Both the position numbers and the translations under genes were made by a program. The notes under the pieces were generated by a model. The model had not been told where the DNA came from and did no database searches. It was given only the letters and a program-made list of their open reading frames with translations. Below are positions 26,926 to 36,208 of a stretch of DNA of 64,000 bases, piece after piece. Numbering within the stretch: the first letter of the stretch is position 1; each line of letters starts with the position of its first letter. Origin of the DNA: GCA-2709075 sp038146865 (GTDB lineage Bacteria > Pseudomonadota > Alphaproteobacteria > MPNO01 > UBA2964); NCBI GenBank assembly GCA_038146865.1, contig JAYQSL010000007.1, forward strand, positions 186,001 to 250,000. The letters are read 5' to 3'.

Positions 26926-29004
26926 TTAATCGTATAGCACTGTTCTTACGTCTACAGCCCTTACCCCGTGTCCTCTCGGAAGAACCATTAGCGGGTTGAT
27001 TTCGATATCTTTTAACCAAGTTCGATGATCAAGATAAAATGTCGATAATGACAATATGGCCTTGATTAACGCGTCAATATCAGCCTCTGGAGAACCCCGC
27101 CATCCAGCTAGTTGCTCCTTTAATTTCAGATTTTCTATCATATGACGGATTTGAATCTCAGAAACAGGAAGTAATGACAGAGATATATCTCTTATCAGCT
27201 CGACCATTGTTCCCCCAGTTCCCAAAACTAACATAGGGCCATAGAGGGGATCTGTTCTGGCACCAACTAGCACCTCGACACCTGATACCATTTCCTGGAT
27301 GAGAAAACCGTCGACTGTTGACTCTGGTTGAACTGACTTAAGTCGTTCTTCCATTTCAAATGCAGCAGTTTTCGCGTTTTCAGAATTTTGTATTCCGAGG
27401 CTTACGCCGCCGACTTCTGTCTTGTGACTAGCTTGCGGGGAGACTATTTTGATTGCTACTGGAAAACCGATTTCAGCGGCGGCTTTACCCGCATCTTCTG
27501 GGGTTTGTACCATTAATGATCTCGGTTTTTGAATCCCGATCTGCTCCAGTGAAGTTATTAAGGCCTCGCCATCGCACCGATCTCTTTCGCCTTTGGGGTC
27601 ATTTGGAGTGCTGGGGGTTTTCCCACGCCTTTGTGAGAAAAACCATAAAGCATTCGCCACTCTTACCCCAATCCGTGTCCCTTGAACAAAAGGCATGCCA
27701 GTACGTTTCTGGAAATCTAGGCCTCCATCTGGAATTTGGTGTGGCATTCTAGCAAATGAAAAAACTGGTTTGTCAGTTGACTTGAGTAGATCAATAATTT
27801 CGTCCTCTGCGCCTGAACTACGGGCACTGCCAGGCATATTATTGCACCAGGCAACAATATCGACATTGGGGTCACTCGCGAAGGCTTTGCAAATTTCTAC
27901 TGGAGAAGATTTTCCCGACTTACCGACAGGTGCCCCGGTGTCAATCGGGTTGCGGATGTGACAGTCCGAAGGCACAAAGGGGCGGATTTTTTCTATGGTT
28001 GCCTCGCTCAAGTCCGGGACCGAGGTCCCCTGTTCTTCGCAATAATCATGAAGGAGATCAACGGTGCCGCCTGAGGTTGTCATGAAGGCTACCCGTGGTC
28101 CTTGGGGCCACCTTCTTTGTTGAAAGCCGACTGTCATTTCGATCATTTCCTCCAAAGTTTCGCAATTTATGATGCCATATCGCTCACAAACTGCTTCGTA
28201 TCCCGCGTAATCCCCCGATACGGCCCCCGAATGCGATTGTGCGGCTTCACGAGATTTTTGAGATCGTCCTGTTTTTATCGCTATGATTGGCTTTTCTGCC
28301 TCCAGGGCACGTCCGCATGCCCTCATAAAGGCTTCGGGCTTTCGAATTCCTTCTATAAAAAGGCATATTTGCTTAGTTTCTGGGTCATCTATACAAAAAT
28401 TGATATAATCAGAGAGGTCTAGACTGATTTCATTACCGGATGATACGGCGTAGGAGAATGTAATCCCGCGTTCCGCGCCAGCTCTCAGATAATAGGATAA
28501 AGTTCCACCGGACTGCGTTATTAATGCGGTGGGTCCGGGCTCCAAATTGCGAATATGCGCGTGGGGGTAGCAATAAAGTTTCTCCCGAACGCCCACCAGT
28601 CCCATGCAATTCGGTCCACAAACAGAAATGTCTAAATTATTGAGTTGGCTTTTCAGTTTTTTTCCACGTTCAATCGACTCTGGTCTGCCCCCATCGCCAA
28701 ATCCTGCCGCGTAGACTACCGCACTTTTTAGCCCAACTTCCGCACCGGAGGCGAGCGTTTCTGGTATGGCAGCAGCTGGGATAATCATCAAGGCGAGATC
28801 CGCAGGGCGCGGGGTGGAACGCAAATCTGGGTAACATTTGACCCCAAAAATTTCATCACGCTTTGGATTTATGGGCCATAGATTACCGTCAAAACCCGAC
28901 TCAATCATATTGGCGTATATATTTCGTGGCCAATGAGATTTATCTGTTGCGCCAATCAAAGCGACGTTCCGCGCTTTAAAGATATCTGATGCCGAGACCA
29001 CCAT
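26926..29004 (-). CDS. Second ADP-forming acyl-CoA synthetase
   Basis: About 692 residues with the same domain order as the synthetase at 22650 but clearly diverged. CoA-binding domain with VALIGATDKSHWPRN, phospho-histidine His258 in AAQSHSGAVSG, ATP-grasp domain from about 485 (FPVAIKIVSPQASHKTEVGG). The pair keep matching blocks such as AVSSGNE, LDLxDYINF and WPxGPR, so they are paralogues facing each other across the cluster. They may activate different acids of one pathway. The ATG at 29004 is chosen because GGGGGA lies 4 bases before it. A TTG at 29016 would destroy that spacing. Confidence 0.88.
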   Translation of the reverse strand: MVVSASDIFKARNVALIGATDKSHWPRNIYANMIESGFDGNLWPINPKRDEIFGVKCYPDLRSTPRPADLALMIIPAAAIPETLASGAEVGLKSAVVYAAGFGDGGRPESIERGKKLKSQLNNLDISVCGPNCMGLVGVREKLYCYPHAHIRNLEPGPTALITQSGGTLSYYLRAGAERGITFSYAVSSGNEISLDLSDYINFCIDDPETKQICLFIEGIRKPEAFMRACGRALEAEKPIIAIKTGRSQKSREAAQSHSGAVSGDYAGYEAVCERYGIINCETLEEMIEMTVGFQQRRWPQGPRVAFMTTSGGTVDLLHDYCEEQGTSVPDLSEATIEKIRPFVPSDCHIRNPIDTGAPVGKSGKSSPVEICKAFASDPNVDIVAWCNNMPGSARSSGAEDEIIDLLKSTDKPVFSFARMPHQIPDGGLDFQKRTGMPFVQGTRIGVRVANALWFFSQRRGKTPSTPNDPKGERDRCDGEALITSLEQIGIQKPRSLMVQTPEDAGKAAAEIGFPVAIKIVSPQASHKTEVGGVSLGIQNSENAKTAAFEMEERLKSVQPESTVDGFLIQEMVSGVEVLVGARTDPLYGPMLVLGTGGTMVELIRDISLSLLPVSEIQIRHMIENLKLKEQLAGWRGSPEADIDALIKAILSLSTFYLDHRTWLKDIEINPLMVLPRGHGVRAVDVRTVLYD

Positions 29005-29112
29005 TCGTTCCCCCAAAAGAATAAAATTAGATGATTTAGGTAGCCTGAGCTGTTGTCAAATGGCTAATGAGCGAAACAAAATTCAACTCTGGTATTGGAT
29101 AGTCAAAACTTT

Positions 29113-30204
29113 TTATTGAGATCTTCCCCTGGCTCCAATTTTCCAAACATCGGTTACGGAATCACCTGAATAAATAATAAAATGATCGTAAAGATTCACA
29201 GTGGTATCACAGTGGGTCGGTATCAGACTAATCTTATCGCCGATGTTGAGGGGACAGGCACCGTTATCAAAAATAACTTCGCCATGTTCTTCTCCGGCAA
29301 ATTTAAAGGATGCACGTTCAATGTTTGAGAGTTTCGGCACTCCCTGATCTGAACTGATTGATTTTAGACCCACATCAACTATTGCCCGCTTGGAGTCTGG
29401 CCGAGATATAACGCTGCCAAGTACTGTAAGTGATTGCTCAAATGGAATTTTATTTCCATCTCCCCACTGAATATCGCCGTACCGAGCATCCATGAAAATA
29501 TATCCACCAGGCTGGATTTCGGTGAAAATCTGACCGCAAGCGTCTATTTTGGATGTCCCAGTCCCCCCGCCAGTGAGGACGGGTATGTCTATACCATTAT
29601 TTTGAATTAGCTCTTTGGTTTCGAGCAATAGAGATGAAGCTTTTTTTGCTTTAACTTCTCGCTCCTCGAAATCGACAACCATTTGAATCGCACCCTGATA
29701 CCCTTGAAGTCCAACCAGAGATAACCATGGTGATGCGGCTATTATTTTCGCTAACTCGAGAGTTGGTTGACCAGGTTCAGACCCACATCGGTTCTGGCCT
29801 ACATTTACTTCAATTACAACATTGAATGTAACTTCTTTAGAGCGACCAACGAGTTCCATTTCTCTTATATTTTCATAACTCTCAACTACGACTTTTGCGG
29901 AAGACCGAGACATGAGGGTTGCAAGTCGGGTTAATTTTGATACCCCGATCACGGGTGTCGTAATCAAAATGTCTTTAATACCCTCAGAAACGAGCACCTC
30001 TGCCTCGCCTAATTTAGCGCAACATATACCGGAGGCACCGTAACTTAATTGCAACTTTGCTATTTCATATGATTTATGTGCTTTCGCGTGCGGTCGATAG
30101 GCGATGCCAGCGCTTGCGGTCATTTGCTCCATTCGCCGAAGGTTACGAGACAGCAGATCTTTATTTACCAATAGTACTGGGGTATCTAGCTCTGCTAGGT
30201 TCAA
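29113..30204 (-). CDS. D-threonine aldolase / D-serine dehydratase-like PLP enzyme
   Basis: A fold-type III PLP enzyme (alanine-racemase-like barrel) of the DSD1 family, 363 residues. The PLP lysine lies in RPHAKAHK (about residue 42), TGGGTGT binds the phosphate, and the C-terminal PTHCDTTVNLYD carries the metal-binding His and Cys typical of D-threonine aldolase and D-serine dehydratase. It should act on a D-hydroxy-amino acid, by aldol cleavage or by dehydration, and the sequence alone does not decide which. Its start overlaps the amidohydrolase stop by 4 bases (30201-30204), so it is the third gene of a coupled operon. Confidence 0.88.
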   Translation of the reverse strand: MNLAELDTPVLLVNKDLLSRNLRRMEQMTASAGIAYRPHAKAHKSYEIAKLQLSYGASGICCAKLGEAEVLVSEGIKDILITTPVIGVSKLTRLATLMSRSSAKVVVESYENIREMELVGRSKEVTFNVVIEVNVGQNRCGSEPGQPTLELAKIIAASPWLSLVGLQGYQGAIQMVVDFEEREVKAKKASSLLLETKELIQNNGIDIPVLTGGGTGTSKIDACGQIFTEIQPGGYIFMDARYGDIQWGDGNKIPFEQSLTVLGSVISRPDSKRAIVDVGLKSISSDQGVPKLSNIERASFKFAGEEHGEVIFDNGACPLNIGDKISLIPTHCDTTVNLYDHFIIYSGDSVTDVWKIGARGRSQ

Positions 30205-31919
30205 ATTGCTTCCTCCAATTGGTGAACTATCTTACCGCCCACGATAGTGGTTTTAGCCATTATGTTTTTTATATTCTCCTCCGGGCAGGTGAGCGGATCT
30301 TCGGTTAGGATTGCCAAATCAGCGATTTTCCCTGTTTCTAAAGATCCTTTCTCTCTCTCTTCCCCAGTAAGGTATGCGCCCTCTATGGTCGCACAATTTA
30401 TGGCCTGCTGACGACTAATGGCTTGTTCGGGTGCCACAGGTTTGTCAGTGTAGAGGTTTTTCCGGGACACGGCTTGCCAAACCGGATACCACAATGTCGT
30501 TGGAACATTGTCGGTAGATAGCCCGATGTGCACTCCCGCATTTAGTAAGGATTTCAAAGGGCATATGTGATTTTCGTTATCGGAACCTAATTCATCAATT
30601 AAGGCTGCACCGTTTTTGTATATGTATCTGTTAGTATGCGCTGTCATAACGATGCCCATGTTTGAAAGACTCTCGATTTGCCTGGGTGTGGCGCAGCCAA
30701 GATGTCCAATAATCCAGCGTTTTCCGTTAAGGGGGGTAGTTTTGTTTATATCTTCAAAATAAGGGAGCAGGGACATCCAAATGGCACTAACTCGGATATC
30801 AAAATCGACAGCCGCGTTTAAGAAATCTGCTAATCTCTCTGGGGGGACGCCACTGTCATAATTGAAACCAGCCCAACCTGTATAAGGGGCCGCAGCCAAA
30901 CGTGATGCCGCATCTGGGTCCATTCCTAAGTCACCAAAAATACCCCCTATGCGTAGCCAGTCATCTCCTGTTCCTTGCATTCCACCAATGGTGTCCGCCC
31001 AGCGTTTTAAAGCGCTTTTGTAATCCCCGTTCTCGGCAAAGTGCCAGGATGGGCTAAATACTAAATGCCCACGAACTGACGCTTGATTTTTTTGGTTTAC
31101 CGTACGCCATGCGTCAATTAATTCCTGAGCACACCCGTGCTCTTCGAATACTGAAGTAGTTCCGCTCGCATTGTAAGCGCGCATTGCAGTTTTTAATCCA
31201 TGCACACGGTCCTTGTGAGAGAACTTTGGCATGGACTGAAACCACTTTAGCTCTGCAATTGGCATAAAGGTGTATTCATGAATTATCCCGTTGGGCTCTC
31301 CTCGTGATTGATCGATTTCGAAACGTACATTAGATGGACAATCTGAGGGGATACGGGTAAGCCCCGCTTGTTTTAAAGCGAGGGTGTTAGCGACAGAATC
31401 AAGGGGCTGAATATGACGCCAGAAACCCCATATTGGACGGATATAGACCGGGTTTTTGGGTGAGACGGAGTCAAGTTCCCAGCGATTTGGGAGACGGTTC
31501 TCTGCTAAGTTCCCGGGAACATTAAAATAAAAAGGTGGATCGCCGATGGGCATGGTAACAACCCACTCACCCGGTTCAGTCTCCTTTACCAACTCCTCTA
31601 TTCGTTGCAAGACATCATCGATTGATGCGCAGCCTGCGAGTGAAGGAAAGATATTTTTCAACCCTTCGCGATCTAAGTGTGCATGTCCATCGATCATTCC
31701 CGGGATAACTGCAGCCCCTGCTGCGTCAAGAATTTCCGTATCTGTGTCTGCGCTCTGGGAGACTTCTTCTTCTGATCCTATGGCTAAAATATGGCCATTC
31801 TTGAGTGAGAGTGCTCGATGAATAGAGCTTTTATTGTCGCACGTAATAATTTTGGCATTTTTGATAAGAAGTTCAGCTTTCGCGAAACTCTGTCCGAAGT
31901 TTTCAATACCCGCAGGCAT
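30201..31919 (-). CDS. Amidohydrolase family 3 protein (YtcJ-like)
   Basis: A metal-dependent hydrolase of about 572 residues. The N-terminal beta-sandwich part starts with AELLIKNAKIIT, the metal motif is PGMIDGHAHLD, and later ligands appear in IIGHLGCA and GLSTDN. A short beta segment DLAILTEDPL with KTIVGGKIV closes the sandwich, as in N-acyl-amino-acid amidohydrolases and the YtcJ group. The substrate is probably an amide or cyclic amide. The ATG at 31919 gives a 17-base overlap with the upstream gamma-glutamyltransferase-like gene. A TTG at 31958 would add 13 residues. Confidence 0.87.
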   Translation of the reverse strand: MPAGIENFGQSFAKAELLIKNAKIITCDNKSSIHRALSLKNGHILAIGSEEEVSQSADTDTEILDAAGAAVIPGMIDGHAHLDREGLKNIFPSLAGCASIDDVLQRIEELVKETEPGEWVVTMPIGDPPFYFNVPGNLAENRLPNRWELDSVSPKNPVYIRPIWGFWRHIQPLDSVANTLALKQAGLTRIPSDCPSNVRFEIDQSRGEPNGIIHEYTFMPIAELKWFQSMPKFSHKDRVHGLKTAMRAYNASGTTSVFEEHGCAQELIDAWRTVNQKNQASVRGHLVFSPSWHFAENGDYKSALKRWADTIGGMQGTGDDWLRIGGIFGDLGMDPDAASRLAAAPYTGWAGFNYDSGVPPERLADFLNAAVDFDIRVSAIWMSLLPYFEDINKTTPLNGKRWIIGHLGCATPRQIESLSNMGIVMTAHTNRYIYKNGAALIDELGSDNENHICPLKSLLNAGVHIGLSTDNVPTTLWYPVWQAVSRKNLYTDKPVAPEQAISRQQAINCATIEGAYLTGEEREKGSLETGKIADLAILTEDPLTCPEENIKNIMAKTTIVGGKIVHQLEEAI

Positions 31920-33504
31920 AAGCTTCGCGTCGGTGATCAGCAGCACCTGCGAAAACACCCTTATCCATGACTTCTATGCACTTGGAAGAGCCAAAATAGG
32001 AGGCGCCAGAAGCCCTTTCCAATAAAAATCCTCGCGCTTTGAGAGCGTCTATTGTTTCTTGAGGATACTCATCATCAATGATTGGATTGCCGGAACCGTC
32101 TATGGACCAACGGGGCGATTCAAGTGCCGCCGAAAGTTCAAAACCACGGTCTACCAAATTAGTCAGCATTTGGACGTTTGAAATGGTCTGTGCGGGACCG
32201 CCGGGGGTGGTCATCAAATATTTAACGGCACCATCTTTGAACACCATTACGGGATTTAGGGTATGGCTGGGACGTTTGTTAGGTGCCACTACATTTCGAT
32301 GATTGGGGTCCGTATCAAAACCTGTCATCCGATTGTTCAATAGGATACCTGTGCCGGGATCAAGCCACGCAGAGCCGAATACATGAAATACAGATTGTAC
32401 AACTGCGCAGGCATTTCCTTCATGATCAACCATCGTGATGCAACTTGTTCCTCCAACACCTGGTTTCTGGTGACTGCCGGGAGTGGCCTCCGCAACAATG
32501 TTCTGCATTTTTTTTGTAAATTCTGGACTTAAAAATTCATCTAATGGTGCTGGGTAAAAGGCCGGGTCACAAATGAAAGATTTTCCTTCATCAAAGGCAA
32601 CGCGTGCTGCTGTCATCAAATAAGCCAGCCTATCCGGATCAGATCTACACAATTCTTTAGAATTCAATCCAGAGAGGGCGTTTAGTTGCATGAGCATCAA
32701 ATAGCCATATGAATTTGGGGGCATGACGCATACTTTGTGCCCTCTATAGTCAGCACTGAGGACATCAACCCATTCAGGCTCGTAACCCTGAAAGTCTGAT
32801 GGAGAGAGAAGTCCACCACATTGTTGGCTATATTCACCGATTGATTTTGCAATTGCGCCCTCGTAGAACGCAGAGCTTCCTCCGGACGCGATAGAGCGGA
32901 TTGTTTCCGCTAAATTCGGTTGTTTGATTAAATCCCCCGCGTTCAGAGGGACGCCGTTTGGCATGTACAAGCTCGAGCAGCCTGGATCTGCTGATACATC
33001 TTTTTGGAATAACCGTAATGCAGATGCCAATACTCTTGACATTGGGTGTCCATTTTCTGCGAGATCAAGAGCAGTTTTGAACAAGTTGGGCCATTCAATT
33101 TTACCATATTTTTGGTGTAAACGTTCCCAACCTCGAACAAGGCCTGGCACCGATGCTGCCAATGGTCCTCTGACAACCATTCCTTCTTTGAAGAAATCGG
33201 GAGTGGCCCCGGCAGGTGCATGGCCCGAGGCATTTAAGCCAATAGTTTTTTTCGATTTTGCATCATAATAAATTATAAACGCATCACCACCGAAGCTCGT
33301 TGCATGCGGTAAAACCGTACACAGCACTGAAGAAGTCACGATCATCGCGTCAATCAGTGATCCACCCGACTCGAGTGTTTTTACGCCGGCAGTAGAGGCA
33401 AGAGAGTGGCCAGACACGACCATAAATTTCGTTCCATAGACTGGAGATCGCGCAAGTTTTTCACCCGCAAATTCGTCTACTTTTGCCATTTTTAGCCCTG
33501 ACAT
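31903..33504 (-). CDS. Gamma-glutamyltransferase-like Ntn hydrolase
   Basis: 533 residues of the gamma-glutamyltranspeptidase family, which self-cleaves and then hydrolyses or transfers gamma-glutamyl groups. The likely nucleophile is Thr353 in GGTSCITMVDHEGNA. The usual TTHxSVVD is changed to TSCITMVD around it. Later blocks such as NNRMTGF, NKRPSHTLNPVM and TTPGGPAQTISNVQ are conserved. No signal peptide is visible, so it may be cytoplasmic, unlike the E. coli enzyme. ATG 33504 and ATG 33489 are both possible. First gene of a three-gene coupled operon with an amidohydrolase and a D-hydroxy-amino-acid PLP enzyme. Confidence 0.9.
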   Translation of the reverse strand: MSGLKMAKVDEFAGEKLARSPVYGTKFMVVSGHSLASTAGVKTLESGGSLIDAMIVTSSVLCTVLPHATSFGGDAFIIYYDAKSKKTIGLNASGHAPAGATPDFFKEGMVVRGPLAASVPGLVRGWERLHQKYGKIEWPNLFKTALDLAENGHPMSRVLASALRLFQKDVSADPGCSSLYMPNGVPLNAGDLIKQPNLAETIRSIASGGSSAFYEGAIAKSIGEYSQQCGGLLSPSDFQGYEPEWVDVLSADYRGHKVCVMPPNSYGYLMLMQLNALSGLNSKELCRSDPDRLAYLMTAARVAFDEGKSFICDPAFYPAPLDEFLSPEFTKKMQNIVAEATPGSHQKPGVGGTSCITMVDHEGNACAVVQSVFHVFGSAWLDPGTGILLNNRMTGFDTDPNHRNVVAPNKRPSHTLNPVMVFKDGAVKYLMTTPGGPAQTISNVQMLTNLVDRGFELSAALESPRWSIDGSGNPIIDDEYPQETIDALKARGFLLERASGASYFGSSKCIEVMDKGVFAGAADHRREAYACGY

Positions 33505-33511
33505 TTATTTT

Positions 33512-33524
33512 CGCCATCATGGCG
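33512..33524. repeat. Short palindrome CGCCAT-C-ATGGCG upstream of the GGT-like gene
   Basis: A 13-base palindrome with 6-base arms lies 8 bases before the GGT-like start codon in the 251-base divergent gap to the alpha/beta hydrolase. It could be an operator or a small hairpin over the ribosome-binding region. Arms of 6 can occur by chance. Nothing else stands out in that gap. Confidence 0.25.
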
Positions 33525-33755
33525 CCGCTGACCAGCTTGTCAATCCGTGCTCCCGCAAAGTGCTCCATCAACATGAGACCAGCCCACCAGGTTTCGCGGA
33601 TAGACCTGATTAATATATCTTTTTTACGCGAGCCTTAAACCCAAATCTTGGAGCTCCAACCAATAGCGAACCTTGCAGGGAAACAGATAAAATGATCTCT
33701 ATGAGGATCTAATAATCACAGGATTACTCGAACAAAAAAACCTTGGAGGCAGCCA

Positions 33756-34586
33756 ATGGCTTTACCACAACTAGAAACCATCGACCTTGGCAACGGGCAG
33801 GTTATTTCCTATCGAGATGCGGGGGCAGGGGAGTGCGTCCTCATTCTCCATGGTCTTGGGGGGCGCTCGGAAAGCTGGGTTCCGCAATATGAGGGACTTA
33901 GCGATCAATATCGCGTTATCGGTTGGGATGCTCCTGGATACGGGGGGTCTTCAGAACTAAAATTAGATGCCCCAAATATTGAGGATTATGCCGATTTGGT
34001 AATGCGTTTTGCAGATGCATTGGAGCTTGATCGTTTCCATTTGGTAGGGCACTCAGTCGGAACTTGCATTGCTGCCCGAGTTCATCAGACTCATCCAGGG
34101 CGATTGTTGTCTCTCACACTCGCTGAGGCGGTCATCGGTAATGGAACTTCACCAGATGATGAGAAGGAAAACATGCTTGTAGCTAGGGCACGGGATTTAA
34201 CGGAGATGGGACCCGAAGAATTTGCAATGAGGCGCACGCCAAATTCATTATCTCCAAAAGCCGATCCTGAGGCTGTGGCAGCAGCAGTAGAATTTGCCCA
34301 GGGTATGCGTGTCCCAGGGTATTTGAAACTCTTCGGGGCTTTAGTACGCGCAAATATGTTTAAATATGTAGAAGCCCTTCAGGTGCCTGCTATGATTGTT
34401 GCAGGATCGGATGACAAATCAGCGCCGGAGAAATTTGTCAGAGAAATCGCTGAGGCATTTCCTGGAATTCGTTACGAAATTATCGAGGGCATTGGGCACC
34501 AAATTGCGTTTGAAAAACCAGACCTCTTTCTGAACCTACTGAAACATCACTTGGTTGCTGCAGAGGCAGCTATTAGAGGAGGTTAA
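33756..34586 (+). CDS. Alpha/beta-fold hydrolase
   Basis: 276 residues with a full catalytic triad: nucleophile Ser in GHSVG (about residue 110), Asp in AGSDDKSAP, and His in EGIGHQIAFEKP. The oxyanion segment LHGLGGRSESW is at residues 32-42. The overall form suits carboxylesterases, C-C hydrolases and lactonases of aromatic pathways. No specific substrate is indicated. GGAGG lies 6 bases before the ATG. It is transcribed away from the GGT-like operon. Confidence 0.93.
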   Translation: MALPQLETIDLGNGQVISYRDAGAGECVLILHGLGGRSESWVPQYEGLSDQYRVIGWDAPGYGGSSELKLDAPNIEDYADLVMRFADALELDRFHLVGHSVGTCIAARVHQTHPGRLLSLTLAEAVIGNGTSPDDEKENMLVARARDLTEMGPEEFAMRRTPNSLSPKADPEAVAAAVEFAQGMRVPGYLKLFGALVRANMFKYVEALQVPAMIVAGSDDKSAPEKFVREIAEAFPGIRYEIIEGIGHQIAFEKPDLFLNLLKHHLVAAEAAIRGG

Positions 34587-34629
34587 ATAGACTCTTTAAT
34601 ATCCCTCTATATGATGTCCCGAAAATTAT

Positions 34630-34878
34630 TCATATCTCGTCCTCTATTTGGAAGCCTCTTGTTCGGGGGCGCAGAATTCTGTTGACCATTACAGCAATTA
34701 CTGCCCCGATAAAAATCGGCACCCACCACGGTGTCTCAGCAAATAAAAAAATGGCCGTGGTCGAGGTTGCTCCAAGACATATGGAGATTTTGGGGGCATG
34801 CCGATATAGAGGGTGATCGATCTTAATATCTTGCGGCTTGGCTAGAATTTTTTGCCAGTCAGGTAAACGAGGATCCAT
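34630..34878 (-). CDS. Small membrane protein of unknown function
   Basis: 82 residues. A charged N-terminal 30 residues with DWQKILAKPQD is followed by two hydrophobic stretches (about 31-46 and 49-66, with a PWWVP turn) and a basic end RILRPRTRG. I do not recognise a family. It stands 33 bases past the stop of the M20 amidohydrolase on the same strand, so it may share its transcript. Composition and the clear membrane pattern favour a real gene. Confidence 0.6.
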   Translation of the reverse strand: MDPRLPDWQKILAKPQDIKIDHPLYRHAPKISICLGATSTTAIFLFAETPWWVPIFIGAVIAVMVNRILRPRTRGFQIEDEI

Positions 34879-34911
34879 TTTTTATTTCATTGCAAGGTTT
34901 CAAAGATGTGA

Positions 34912-36084
34912 TTATTTCTCAAGACGGAGTTCAACCAATCGGGCCCAATAACTAGCTCCGTAAATCAGTGCTTGGTCATTAAAATCATAAAAGGGATTGT
35001 GAAGATAGCAGCCGCCCTCGCCGGGCCCGTTACCCAGCCAAATATAGCAACCTGGGCGTTCATTAAGCATAAAGGAAAAATCCTCAGCACCCATTTTGGG
35101 TGGCTGATTCAATAGAACATTTTTACTGCCAACGACATCTTCAGCAACTTTCGCGGCAAAGGCTGTTTCTCTCTCGTGGTTCACAGTGGGAGGGTAACCG
35201 CCTCCGTAATCGAAAATGATCTCTTCAAGATCTAAGCTAATTTCAGCCCCTTTTAAGATTTGTTGAATTGACTTTTCTGCGATTTTTTGAAGTTCGGGTT
35301 TAAATGTTCTAACAGTACCTCTGATAGTGACCTCATCCGGGATTATGTTATAGGTCTCCCCCGCATGGATTTGAGTCACCGAGCATACAACAGACTCTAG
35401 GGGATCTACTCTGCGGCTAACGATAGTTTGCAACATCGTAACCACATGTGCTGCTGCTACCATGACATCGCTTCCCATATGTGGAAACGCGGCATGCGTC
35501 CCTTTACCCCTAATTTTTATTTCAAAAGTATCCGCGGCAGCCATTGAAGGCCCTGGGCAAACAGCGAAAGTTCCAATGTCCTGTCCTGGAAAATTATGCA
35601 TCCCCCAGACTGTTTCGACTGGAAACCTGTCGAATAAACCATCGTCCACCATTTCACGTCCACCCCCAGCGAATTCTTCTGCGGGTTGAAAAATGAAATG
35701 CACGGTTCCAGAGAAGTTTCTGGTTTCGGCTAAATATTTAGCCGCTCCCAAAAGCATTGCTGTATGCCCATCATGACCACAGGCATGCATTTTCCCGGGA
35801 TACTTAGATGCATGGTCACAGGTGTTCTTTTCCTCAATATCTAACGCATCCATATCAGCTCGCAGTCCAATGGAGGGACCTTTACCATGGTGCCCTTCTA
35901 GAGTTCCAACGACGCCAGTCCGAGCTAGTCCAGTATGAACATTTATTCCAAAGCTTCGAAGTTTTTCAGCAACAAACGCGGCGGTTTTGTGCTCTTCAAA
36001 AGCCGTTTCGGGATGGGCATGAATATGTTGGCGCCATCCTGCCATTTCATCTGAAAACTCTGCGATCCGATTTATAACCGGCAT
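34912..36084 (-). CDS. M20-family amidohydrolase (hippurate hydrolase-like)
   Basis: A dinuclear-metal peptidase of the M20D group, which includes HipO and IAA-amino-acid hydrolases that cut N-acyl amino acids. The metal motif is MHACGHDGHTAML, followed by FIFQPAEE with the catalytic Glu, MHNFPG, and the dimerisation domain (about 180-290, with KGTHAAFPH). The late metal ligand segment is MGAEDFSFML. About 390 residues. The ATG at 36084 is chosen because GGAGGGG stands 3-4 bases upstream. An upstream in-frame start at 36117 has none. It is divergent from an acyl-CoA dehydrogenase gene. Confidence 0.93.
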   Translation of the reverse strand: MPVINRIAEFSDEMAGWRQHIHAHPETAFEEHKTAAFVAEKLRSFGINVHTGLARTGVVGTLEGHHGKGPSIGLRADMDALDIEEKNTCDHASKYPGKMHACGHDGHTAMLLGAAKYLAETRNFSGTVHFIFQPAEEFAGGGREMVDDGLFDRFPVETVWGMHNFPGQDIGTFAVCPGPSMAAADTFEIKIRGKGTHAAFPHMGSDVMVAAAHVVTMLQTIVSRRVDPLESVVCSVTQIHAGETYNIIPDEVTIRGTVRTFKPELQKIAEKSIQQILKGAEISLDLEEIIFDYGGGYPPTVNHERETAFAAKVAEDVVGSKNVLLNQPPKMGAEDFSFMLNERPGCYIWLGNGPGEGGCYLHNPFYDFNDQALIYGASYWARLVELRLEK

Positions 36085-36208
36085 GGTCCCCTCCAGCCGC
36101 TCATTGAATTTCACCAACTACTTTAAAGGTCAAACGGGGATACGAAAACCTTGGCCTGAAGACCCTTAGAGGCTAAAACCTCATCGGAGATAAATAGAAG
36201 GGCAGTTT

